A DNA stretch of 5,911 bases from Planctomycetota bacterium. GTDB taxonomy: Bacteria; Planctomycetota; Phycisphaerae; WQYP01. Location of the stretch: the NCBI GenBank assembly GCA_021805585.1, contig JAJZEY010000305.1, positions 1 through 5,911 of the forward strand. Direction: 5' to 3'. The position numbers and the translations under genes are program-made. The notes below the pieces were generated by a model that was not told the origin of the DNA, did not search any database, and saw only the letters and a program-made list of their open reading frames with translations. Below are positions 1 to 4,529 of the stretch, in pieces (the first letter of the stretch is position 1; each line of letters begins with the position of its first letter).

Positions 1-1
1 G

Positions 2-271
2 ATTTCCGAAAACGCCGGCGTGGATGGCAGCATTGTCGCCCAGAAGGTGCTGGAAAACAAAGACACCTCCTTCGGCTTCAACGCCCTTACCCACGAATAT
101 GGCGATATGATTAAGATGGGCGTCATCGTGCCGACCAAAGTGGAACGTACCGCCCTGACCAACGCCTCCTCTATTGCCAGCCTGCTGCTGACCACTGATG
201 CCATCATCAGTGAAATGCCCAAGAAGGATGACAAGAAGGCCGGCGGCCACGACCACTCGGAAGATTACTGA
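2..271 (+). CDS. groL: GroEL-family 60 kDa chaperonin, C-terminal part
   Basis: This is the last 89 residues of a Hsp60/GroEL chaperonin, the cytoplasmic ATP-driven folding chamber that works with GroES; the start lies before the window. The frame is open from base 2 and ends at TGA 269-271. The fragment covers the end of the equatorial domain: an ENAGVDGS segment, then [14 protein letters not shown], then the hallmark PTKVERTAL and the helix ending [13 protein letters not shown]. Matching to E. coli GroEL from memory, the nucleotide-contact Asn479 is kept (FNA), Tyr478 is Phe, and Asp495 (in LDPTK) is Val (VIVPTK). The usual Gly-Gly-Met tail is replaced by a short charged, His-containing end ([12 protein letters not shown]). 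A GTG at 20 is an internal Val codon, not a start. The family call is very safe. The substitutions could mean this is a second, divergent GroEL copy, which planctomycetes often have, but that is inference. Confidence 0.95.
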   Translation: MSENAGVDGSIVAQKVLENKDTSFGFNALTHEYGDMIKMGVIVPTKVERTALTNASSIASLLLTTDAIISEMPKKDDKKAGGHDHSEDY

Positions 272-322
272 TAATTCAATAGTTCCCCGGCACCCTGCCG
301 ACGAATGATTGAAACAAAAACC

Positions 323-362
323 AGGACCCGCGCTGCATACGCCGCGCGGGTCCTTTTTCTTT
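323..362 (+). terminator. Rho-independent terminator of the groL transcript
   Basis: A perfect 11-bp stem (AGGACCCGCGC at 323-333 with GCGCGGGTCCT at 344-354) closes a 10-base loop. It is followed at once by a T-rich tract (five T, C, three T, 354-362). It lies about 50 bases after the groL stop codon and is preceded by an A-rich stretch (313-320). This is a textbook intrinsic terminator for the plus-strand gene. Confidence 0.93.
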
Positions 363-613
363 AAACGGGGCGGGTTAATTGATCAAGCCAGCGGGCCGTT
401 CCTTCCTGATTTACGGGAAAGTCCCCGATTGGAGGCTTGCGGTGAATGACATTAAGGCCATCAATCGCTACGTCACCCGCGGATTCACGCGGAGTGCTTC
501 ACTATGGACCCGATTTTCGCCGCCAGATCCTTGCATCTGAAGCGTTTGCGGCCAATCAATCCTAATTTGCAGACGAGGATAGAGCACTAATCAAATTTTC
601 CGGGCCGGTCCAA
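363..613. other. Intergenic stretch between groL and the prepilin-like gene (convergent 3' ends)
   Basis: With the terminator region this makes a gap of about 340 bases between two converging genes. I see no convincing gene. A TTGATCAA palindrome lies at 379-386. A 32-codon plus-strand frame (442-540) has a GGAGG before its GTG. A 5-bp inverted repeat (CAGAT/ATCTG) sits at the end of that frame. No stem followed by a T-tract was found on the minus strand to end the prepilin-like transcript, so its termination is unexplained. Confidence 0.6.
442..540 (+). CDS. Doubtful 32-residue open frame with a good Shine-Dalgarno
   Basis: GTG at 442-444 is preceded by GGAGG at 431-435 with a 6-base spacer, and the frame runs to TGA 538-540. 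The product would begin VNDIKAINRYVTRG (Met at the GTG start) and be basic at its N-terminal half. I recognise no family. There is no membrane segment, signal peptide or Cys pair. It lies about 80 bases after the groL terminator and I see no obvious promoter. Frames of this size are common by chance, so the ribosome-binding site is the only reason to list it. It could equally be a decayed remnant of a longer gene. Confidence 0.15.
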   Translation: MNDIKAINRYVTRGFTRSASLWTRFSPPDPCI

Positions 614-1528
614 TTACCATCCAAAATATGTACTGACGCGCAAAGCGCGAACTCGAATATCGCCTGCGGGCACCCAGGCGACGGAGCCATCGTTGTAGGC
701 CTCGTGCATTCCGGACGGCACGCCATTACCCAAACTTTGTCGGGTATGGTTGGAGATAGGCGTGGAAGTGCCGGGCCAGGCATACCCGACCGTGCCGCGC
801 GGATTGCCATAACCGGCAATATCGCTTAGCAAAAGAGATCCGGGGTCGGACTGCGCGTTCAGGGCTGGTTCATGCTGCGCATCGTTGTTATACCACGCCC
901 AGCCGCCGCCGCCGGACATCCAGCTGGGGATCAAATCATAAGCGGCGGAATAATCAACGCTGGGGGTGCCGCTCATGGTGCCCGTTCCGGACGTGGCATA
1001 GGGCGCTCCGGTGTAATAGCCATGGTCCACCCAATAACAGTAACCAGTCAGGAAGAAAAAGCTCGTCAGATTTCCCTGCAAATTGTAATAATTGGCGGGA
1101 ATAAGGCTTTCATTCGCATAACCGGCTTCCGGAGAAAACAACATCGCAACCCCGGTGGCGTTGGGTGTCAGAATCCCCGGCTGCATGACCTGATTCTGCG
1201 GCGTGGAATTGGTCGGTGTTGGCCCGCTGTAATACAGCAGTTCCAGGCCGTAACCGGGAATGTTGTAGGTGTAAGGTCTTCCAGAATAAGATCCGAAGGG
1301 ATAATTGCTGGCGATGGTGGGCATATACTGGCCACGGTATTCCGTGGAATATTCGCGGGTCGCCAGTGCAAGCTGCCGCAAATTGCTGGAGCAGACAACA
1401 CGCTCGGCCTGCGCTTTGGCACCGGCCAGCGCCGGCAGCAGCAGGGATATAAGAAGTGCGATAATGGAAATAACCACAAGTAATTCCACCAGCGTAAATC
1501 CCGTGCGGCTTTGCTTTTGTTTGTTCAT
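614..1528 (-). CDS. Prepilin-type N-terminal cleavage/methylation protein (secreted, pseudopilin-like)
   Basis: This 304-residue protein starts with a type IV prepilin leader. A short basic stretch [10 protein letters not shown] precedes [10 protein letters not shown], with cleavage by prepilin peptidase expected between Gly10 and Phe11 and the conserved Glu at mature position 5. The hydrophobic helix runs to about residue 34, followed by the usual coiled helix with Cys46, [10 protein letters not shown]. The rest (70-304) is rich in Gly, Ser, Asn, Tyr and Trp, as in extracellular proteins. The C-terminal part has SNH (259-261) and [10 protein letters not shown] (278-287), which fits the His...DG-S/H-V-x-W/F ending of the planctomycete/verrucomicrobial family related to DUF1559. 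The Cys of the usual CPS-type motif appears to be Ser (FSPEAG, 131-136). The start at 1528 is chosen because GGAG lies 8 bases upstream and the leader begins there; a GTG at 1579 would add 17 residues before the leader. The real role of these abundant single-copy pseudopilins is unknown; surface attachment or substrate capture is only a guess. Confidence 0.88.
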   Translation of the reverse strand: MNKQKQSRTGFTLVELLVVISIIALLISLLLPALAGAKAQAERVVCSSNLRQLALATREYSTEYRGQYMPTIASNYPFGSYSGRPYTYNIPGYGLELLYYSGPTPTNSTPQNQVMQPGILTPNATGVAMLFSPEAGYANESLIPANYYNLQGNLTSFFFLTGYCYWVDHGYYTGAPYATSGTGTMSGTPSVDYSAAYDLIPSWMSGGGGWAWYNNDAQHEPALNAQSDPGSLLLSDIAGYGNPRGTVGYAWPGTSTPISNHTRQSLGNGVPSGMHEAYNDGSVAWVPAGDIRVRALRVSTYFGW

Positions 1529-1536
1529 GACGGATT

Positions 1537-1540
1537 CTCC
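1537..1540 (-). promoter_or_regulatory. Ribosome-binding site fixing the prepilin-like start
   Basis: On the minus strand GGAG (within TTGGAGAAT) lies 8 bases before ATG 1528-1526. It supports that ATG over the in-frame GTG at 1579, which would put 17 unneeded residues ahead of the short basic prepilin leader. Confidence 0.7.
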
Positions 1541-1602
1541 AAGCTGTCTTTCATTGAAATCAGGAAAATATCCGCCCACACCGACCGCATAACGGACGGA
1601 TT

Positions 1603-1643
1603 AAAAAGGTGCCGACGAATAAATCCGCCGGCACCCTCTTTTT
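1603..1643 (-). terminator. Rho-independent terminator after the PEP-CTERM gene (bidirectional form)
   Basis: On the minus strand a 7-bp stem GGTGCCG/CGGCACC (arms at 1629-1635 and 1608-1614) with a 14-base loop is followed by five T residues (1607-1603). The other side also carries a T-run when read on the plus strand (1639-1643), so the element could stop transcription both ways. It lies about 85 bases after the stop of the PEP-CTERM gene and about 75 bases before the start of the prepilin-like gene. It therefore probably separates their transcripts, although read-through is possible. Confidence 0.75.
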
Positions 1644-1679
1644 GCGTACCTTAAATGGAAGACTCCGAATCGCATCCAG

Positions 1680-1712
1680 ATCGGGCCGCGCCGCGTTACG
1701 CCGCGCCCCGAT
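1680..1712 (-). repeat. Imperfect GC-rich inverted repeat just after the PEP-CTERM stop codon
   Basis: ATCGGG (1680-1685) and CCCGAT (1707-1712) form a 6-bp outer stem around a very GC-rich interior of CCGCG-like units. No T-tract follows on either strand, so it is not a second intrinsic terminator. It may stabilise the 3' end of the message or simply be a GC-rich spacer. Confidence 0.35.
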
Positions 1713-1718
1713 TGGGCG

Positions 1719-2573
1719 TCAGGATTCCGACCGCACAATTTTGCGGCGACCGGCCAACAACAGGCCTAATCCGCCAATCGCAAACAGACCCAGCGAGGCT
1801 GGTTCCGGCGTGGCCACCTGCGTCAGGGACAGATTGCTGAAGGTTGCCGGGGCAAGAACGCCGCGCACACCCAGGAAAATGGCACCCGGCGCAGCGGGCA
1901 GCGTGGCGTAGGTAAATCCGCCCACCGTCGTCAGGGTGGCGGCATTGGCTCCTTTGCCCAGCAGCAATTCCACCTGACCGGACGCCAGGTTATAGGTCAT
2001 TTCCACAGTCGTGGTGCCGGTGTAACCGCTGGTGGAAACGCCGAGTGCCTTATTGGCTGTGCCGGGGCCTTCAAACATCTGGTAACCGCCGCTGGCGGTG
2101 GATATAAGCATCCAGGGTTCGCCGGTCGAATTCGGATTGGCCCCGCTGGTATTGGGTGCAAATCCAATGGCCGCCCATTCGCTGGCGTTGTTGTAGGTGA
2201 TATTGGCTTCCAGTGTCAGCAATCCGTTGCCGCTGGGGGTAATGGCCAACGGAGCGACTGTATTAACGAAATTTCCGTTGGTACCGGTGGTCTGAACGGT
2301 TACATAACCGGCGTTCGAGTTGGCGGGCGGTGTGATCACCGCGGAACTTGTACCGGCGGATCCATTGCTGACATTATTCAACGCGGACCAGGTTCCCCCA
2401 ATGTCGGCCGTTGAACCAGCCAGCGCGTTGCTGGTGGAAGGACTGGCCTGAAAAGTATCGAGTACAAGCGTATTGACCGTCGCGCTGGCCGGGGCCGCGA
2501 CCGCGGCGGCCAATCCGACCGCGGCGGCGGCGGCGATAGATTTTCCGGTCTGACCGTTAAGTTTCAATTGCAT
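1719..2573 (-). CDS. PEP-CTERM sorting-domain exported protein
   Basis: This 284-residue protein is made for export and surface sorting. Residues 1-31 are a Sec signal peptide: basic start MQLKLNGQTGK, an Ala-rich hydrophobic core, and an AxA-type cleavage site near ASA-TV. The C-terminus has the PEP-CTERM tripartite signal: Pro256-Glu257-Pro258 (TPEPASLG), a hydrophobic helix of about 15 residues (260-275), then Arg277-Arg278-Lys. Such tails are recognised by exosortase, usually in bacteria that make an exopolysaccharide matrix. The body (32-250) has no Cys and is rich in Thr, Ser, Asn, Gly and alternating hydrophobic residues, with segments such as SEWAAIGFAP. It resembles the LamG-like beta-sandwich found in other PEP-CTERM proteins; that fold is inference. 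ATG 2573-2571 is preceded by AAGGAG (2587-2582) with 8 bases between. A terminator follows at 1603-1643. No exosortase gene is visible in the window. Confidence 0.92.
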   Translation of the reverse strand: MQLKLNGQTGKSIAAAAAVGLAAAVAAPASATVNTLVLDTFQASPSTSNALAGSTADIGGTWSALNNVSNGSAGTSSAVITPPANSNAGYVTVQTTGTNGNFVNTVAPLAITPSGNGLLTLEANITYNNASEWAAIGFAPNTSGANPNSTGEPWMLISTASGGYQMFEGPGTANKALGVSTSGYTGTTTVEMTYNLASGQVELLLGKGANAATLTTVGGFTYATLPAAPGAIFLGVRGVLAPATFSNLSLTQVATPEPASLGLFAIGGLGLLLAGRRKIVRSES

Positions 2574-2670
2574 CTTGGCATCTCCTTCAATAAGGTAATA
2601 CTTGGTTTATAAAAACAACTCACAAAACGAATAACTGCAGGAATATGGCCGACCCTGGCCTGGTACATTT

Positions 2671-2798
2671 CCGGTCCGAACTCCCGATCGTGTCCGGTCT
2701 GATCTCAATCCCTGAAAATCTGGCTGGACTCTTTCAGAAAGCCCGCAAGCCGTGCGCTGCACGTCCTGGGCTTTTACCGCCGCATCCGGTCGAACCTC
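2671..2798 (-). repeat. Three direct copies of a 13-bp motif upstream of the PEP-CTERM gene
   Basis: Read on the minus strand the copies are GAGTTCGGACCGG (2683-2671), GAGATCAGACCGG (2706-2694) and GAGGTTCGACCGG (2798-2786). All three fit GAG-N-T-Y-N-GACCGG, with ten of thirteen positions identical. Copy starts are 23 and 92 bases apart. All have the same orientation, pointing toward the PEP-CTERM gene. They may be binding sites for a regulator; no factor is identified. Confidence 0.5.
2738..2775. repeat. Two-tier hairpin in the PEP-CTERM upstream region
   Basis: An outer 7-bp stem (AAAGCCC 2738-2744 with GGGCTTT 2768-2774) encloses an internal loop of 6 and 4 bases and an inner 5-bp stem (CGTGC 2751-2755 with GCACG 2759-2763) with a 3-base loop. 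On the plus strand only four T follow, and on the minus strand TTTC follows, so a terminator role is weak. It may be a structured part of an untranslated leader. Confidence 0.4.
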
Positions 2799-2819
2799 CT
2801 TTCAACAGTTCACGGGTCT

Positions 2820-2846
2820 TTTGCCGCTGATTTTACTGGCGGCAAA
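2820..2846. promoter_or_regulatory. Perfect 8-bp inverted repeat, candidate operator
   Basis: TTTGCCGC (2820-2827) and GCGGCAAA (2839-2846) are exact reverse complements separated by 11 bases. A further GGCGGCAA occurs at 2941-2948. An inverted repeat with about 19 bp between half-site centres fits a dimeric regulator bound on one face of the helix. The XylR-type regulator next door is the obvious candidate, but this link is inference. Confidence 0.35.
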
Positions 2847-2963
2847 CCCTCCGATATTGTTTCCGAAACGCACCAGGGCCAAGTCGCCGGTGCCAGAGGA
2901 CCGAACACCCCTGTTGTTGTAATCAACTCTATCCATGCAAGGCGGCAATGCAAGACCGATTTA

Positions 2964-3004
2964 CGCAATTAATGCGCGTTTTGCGCAAGCGGCCCGCAAG
3001 CGGC
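2964..3004. repeat. Cluster of CGCA/TGCG half-sites and a 10-bp direct repeat
   Basis: CGCA (2964-2967), TGCGC (2973-2977) and GCGCA (2983-2987) form overlapping inverted repeats with 5-base spacers. They are followed by CGCAAGCGGC twice (2984-2993 and 2995-3004), 11 bases apart, about one helical turn. A GCAATT/AATTGC pair (2965-2970, 3008-3013) encloses the block. It sits about 90 bases beyond the stop codon of the regulator gene, away from T-tracts on the minus strand. It may be a protein-binding cluster or a 3' structure for the regulator message. Confidence 0.35.
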
Positions 3005-3093
3005 ATCAATTGCCCGCCGGACGATTTCCGCCACAGGTCTTCCGTTCGCCTTTTTTTTTCGGTCGCCCTGAAACAAATGCGCCAGTGGAATCG

Positions 3094-4302
3094 TCACGGC
3101 TGAATGTCGCGTTCCGTAGCTGGACCGGTGGCCGGACCATGCGGCATTTTCTGGAACCGGTCGCGGAATTGGCCCGGCGTAAGACCGGTTTGGCGATGAA
3201 AATTCCGGCTCATCCGCAGGCTGCTGTTAAAGCCGCATTCGATGGCAATTTTTTGGATGGATTTGGCCGTGTCCACCAGCAGGACCTTGGCATGATCGAT
3301 CCGCATTTTCAGAATTTGTTCATAAGGACCGTGGCCCAGTACCTGGCGAAACCGGTACTCAAGCGTGCGCCGCGGTATGGCCAGATGCCGACAAAGGTCC
3401 GGCACCCCGATCGGATCACGAAACCGCGCGTTGATCAGCGACAGCGCCTTGGCCAGTACCGCGTCGGTGGTCAGCTCCCGCCTTGTGGAGCCGCGCACAA
3501 ACACGAAACAGCCCCCCGAAAGAATGTTGACATCCGGGATGGACTTCCCGGTCTCCAGCAGCTGGTCCAGGGCCTGGGCGCATAGGTAACCAAGCTGTTC
3601 ACACGGTGCCTGGACACTGCTTAACGCAGGCGATGCGGAATCGCAAATCAATTCGTCATTATCCACACCTACAATGGCCACATCACCCGGTATGGACAGG
3701 CCGACCTCGTGGCAGGCATCCGCGGCGAACGCCCCGATGCTGTCGTTGTACGCCATCAGTCCTACCGGTCCATGCGCGGTCTTACGCAGCAGCGCAAGCC
3801 GTTTGCCGAAATGGCGGGGCGGTTCATTGTCATCAACGGTCAGAATCGCGGGCCTGCGCTTTCCCGCGGCGACCAGGGTATCCATAAAGCCGGCTGCACG
3901 CAGGCTGGATAGTTTTCCGGGCCTTTGAATATATGCGAATTGTTGTGTTTCCAGAGCCAGCAGGTGTTCCGCGGCAGCTCGGCCTTTGTCCCGGTCATCG
4001 GTGACAAAAATGGGCGCTTTTCCTTCCAGATCATAATTGATAATGCCGATAATGCGCGTTCGCCGCCCGCGCCAGCCCTTGTAGGATATTTTCCCAAAGT
4101 TCCACACAATGGCACCATCCACCGGAGAGGTCCAGCGGCCCAGCCAACGTTCATCCGCAAATCGCCAGCCGGGATGGCTGACAATGCGCCATGATGGCTG
4201 CTGTTCGCGCATGTATCGGTTAATGCCCAGGCGGCAATCACGCCCGATGCTGAGCACCGGAGACAGCACAATCATAATTCGCCTGAAGGTACCCGTTTTC
4301 AT
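3094..4302 (-). CDS. XylR-family transcriptional regulator (LacI-like sensor + AraC DNA-binding domain)
   Basis: This 402-residue cytoplasmic regulator has the same two-part build as E. coli XylR. Residues about 8-270 form a periplasmic-binding-protein-like sensor: GRDCRLGINRYMRE near the N-terminus, the LacI-type VTDDRDKGRAAAEHLL (100-115), YNDSIGAFAADACHEVGLSIPGDVAIVGVDNDE (185-217), and ALSSV (226-230), a XylR signature. Residues about 281-382 form an AraC-type domain with two helix-turn-helix units: VPDLCRHLAIPRRTLEYRFRQ, and IAIECGFNSS...SRNFHRQTGLTPGQFR. The length is close to the roughly 390 residues usual for XylR. ATG 4302-4300 is preceded by AAAGGA (4314-4309) with 6 bases between. 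The ligand cannot be read from the sequence; a sugar is likely, not necessarily xylose, and no xylose genes are nearby. Such regulators commonly sit next to surface-protein and glycan-use genes in Phycisphaerae and Lentisphaerae, so the downstream PEP-CTERM gene is a plausible target. The last 15 residues carry a GPATGPAT repeat. Confidence 0.93.
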   Translation of the reverse strand: MKTGTFRRIMIVLSPVLSIGRDCRLGINRYMREQQPSWRIVSHPGWRFADERWLGRWTSPVDGAIVWNFGKISYKGWRGRRTRIIGIINYDLEGKAPIFVTDDRDKGRAAAEHLLALETQQFAYIQRPGKLSSLRAAGFMDTLVAAGKRRPAILTVDDNEPPRHFGKRLALLRKTAHGPVGLMAYNDSIGAFAADACHEVGLSIPGDVAIVGVDNDELICDSASPALSSVQAPCEQLGYLCAQALDQLLETGKSIPDVNILSGGCFVFVRGSTRRELTTDAVLAKALSLINARFRDPIGVPDLCRHLAIPRRTLEYRFRQVLGHGPYEQILKMRIDHAKVLLVDTAKSIQKIAIECGFNSSLRMSRNFHRQTGLTPGQFRDRFQKMPHGPATGPATERDIQP

Positions 4303-4326
4303 GCCCGTTCCTTTGTATCACGTCAG

Positions 4327-4360
4327 GCGCAACTATGCGCAGCGAACCGTAAAGAGGCAA
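4327..4360 (-). promoter_or_regulatory. Candidate promoter of the XylR-type regulator, with overlapping inverted repeat
   Basis: On the minus strand TTGCCT (4360-4355) and CATAGT (4337-4332) are 17 bp apart, each with four of six matches to sigma-70 boxes. A start near 4325 would leave a leader of about 20 bases holding the ribosome-binding site. A 5-bp inverted repeat GCGCA-ACTA-TGCGC (4327-4340) covers the -10 box and could be an autoregulatory site. A second poorer box pair (TTGATT, 17 bp, TACGGT) lies further upstream. Planctomycete promoters are poorly defined, so this is weak. Confidence 0.28.
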
Positions 4361-4392
4361 CGACTTGCAATCAAACGCCCGAATCACCCGCC

Positions 4393-4438
4393 GCAAACGT
4401 GCCGCCGAGGCCTTATTTTTTCAGGCGGTGCACGTTGC
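4393..4438. repeat. Long imperfect hairpin in the divergent intergenic region
   Basis: GCAA-CGTG-CCGCC (4393-4406, with one bulged A) pairs with GGCGG-CACG-TTGC (4424-4438, with a bulged TG), giving 13 base pairs around a 17-base loop that holds six T. It lies between the two divergent genes, roughly 90 bases from each start codon. It may be a regulator site or a leader structure of the acyl-activating enzyme gene. Confidence 0.35.
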
Positions 4439-4443
4439 AGTTG

Positions 4444-4465
4444 TACCCGGCGCATGGGCCGGGTA
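4444..4465. promoter_or_regulatory. Perfect 8-bp inverted repeat upstream of the acyl-activating enzyme gene
   Basis: TACCCGGC (4444-4451) and GCCGGGTA (4458-4465) are exact reverse complements with a 6-base loop GCATGG. It ends 64 bases before ATG 4530. There is no T-tract after it, so it is not an intrinsic terminator. It could be an operator or a 5' leader hairpin. Confidence 0.4.
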
Positions 4466-4529
4466 GATTCACCACAAGGGCGATGCGGCAACGGGCCGCA
4501 TTGCCGGTGCGTTCTATCCGGTTCCAATT

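Larger units (their letters stand above)
2574..3093. other. 520-bp non-coding region upstream of the PEP-CTERM gene, rich in repeats
   Basis: This stretch lies between the PEP-CTERM start and the stop of the XylR-type regulator. No frame here has protein-like composition plus a ribosome-binding site. It holds three copies of a 13-bp motif (2671-2798), a two-tier hairpin (2738-2775), an 8-bp inverted repeat (2820-2846), a cluster of CGCA/TGCG half-sites with a 10-bp direct repeat (2964-3004), and a run of nine T (3051-3059). The 60 bases before the PEP-CTERM ribosome-binding site are AT-rich on the minus strand, with TTGTGA, TATAAA and TATTAC boxes, but none pair at a standard 16-18 bp spacing. 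The length and density of elements suggest a regulatory leader, perhaps with a long 5' untranslated region. Confidence 0.6.

Noticed and set aside
872..1483. Plus-strand open frame of about 200 codons
   Set aside because: It lies antisense within the prepilin-like gene, whose leader and C-terminal motif are clear. The translation is Gly/Arg/Ile-rich without domains and has no ribosome-binding site.
1529..1579. Upstream GTG start for the prepilin-like gene
   Set aside because: It would add 17 residues before a leader that already has the right short basic form, and the GGAG sits correctly for ATG 1528.
1609..1911. Plus-strand open frame of 100 codons
   Set aside because: It spans the terminator and is antisense to the PEP-CTERM tail, with an Arg/Pro-rich composition typical of a reverse-strand shadow in GC-rich DNA.
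2574..2640. Sigma-70 promoter for the PEP-CTERM gene
   Set aside because: TTGTGA, TATAAA and TATTAC are present on the minus strand, but no pair has 16-18 bp spacing, so I do not annotate a promoter.
2645..2830. Plus-strand 61-codon frame in the non-coding gap
   Set aside because: No Shine-Dalgarno, no domain, and the stretch is full of repeats and stems better explained as regulatory DNA.
3051..3059. Run of nine T as a terminator
   Set aside because: On the plus strand no stable stem lies directly before it, and for the minus-strand regulator gene it reads as a run of A, so it cannot end that transcript. It may just be a homopolymer.
2935..3585. Plus-strand open frame of 216 codons
   Set aside because: Most of it is antisense to the AraC domain of the regulator, and the product has no recognisable motif.
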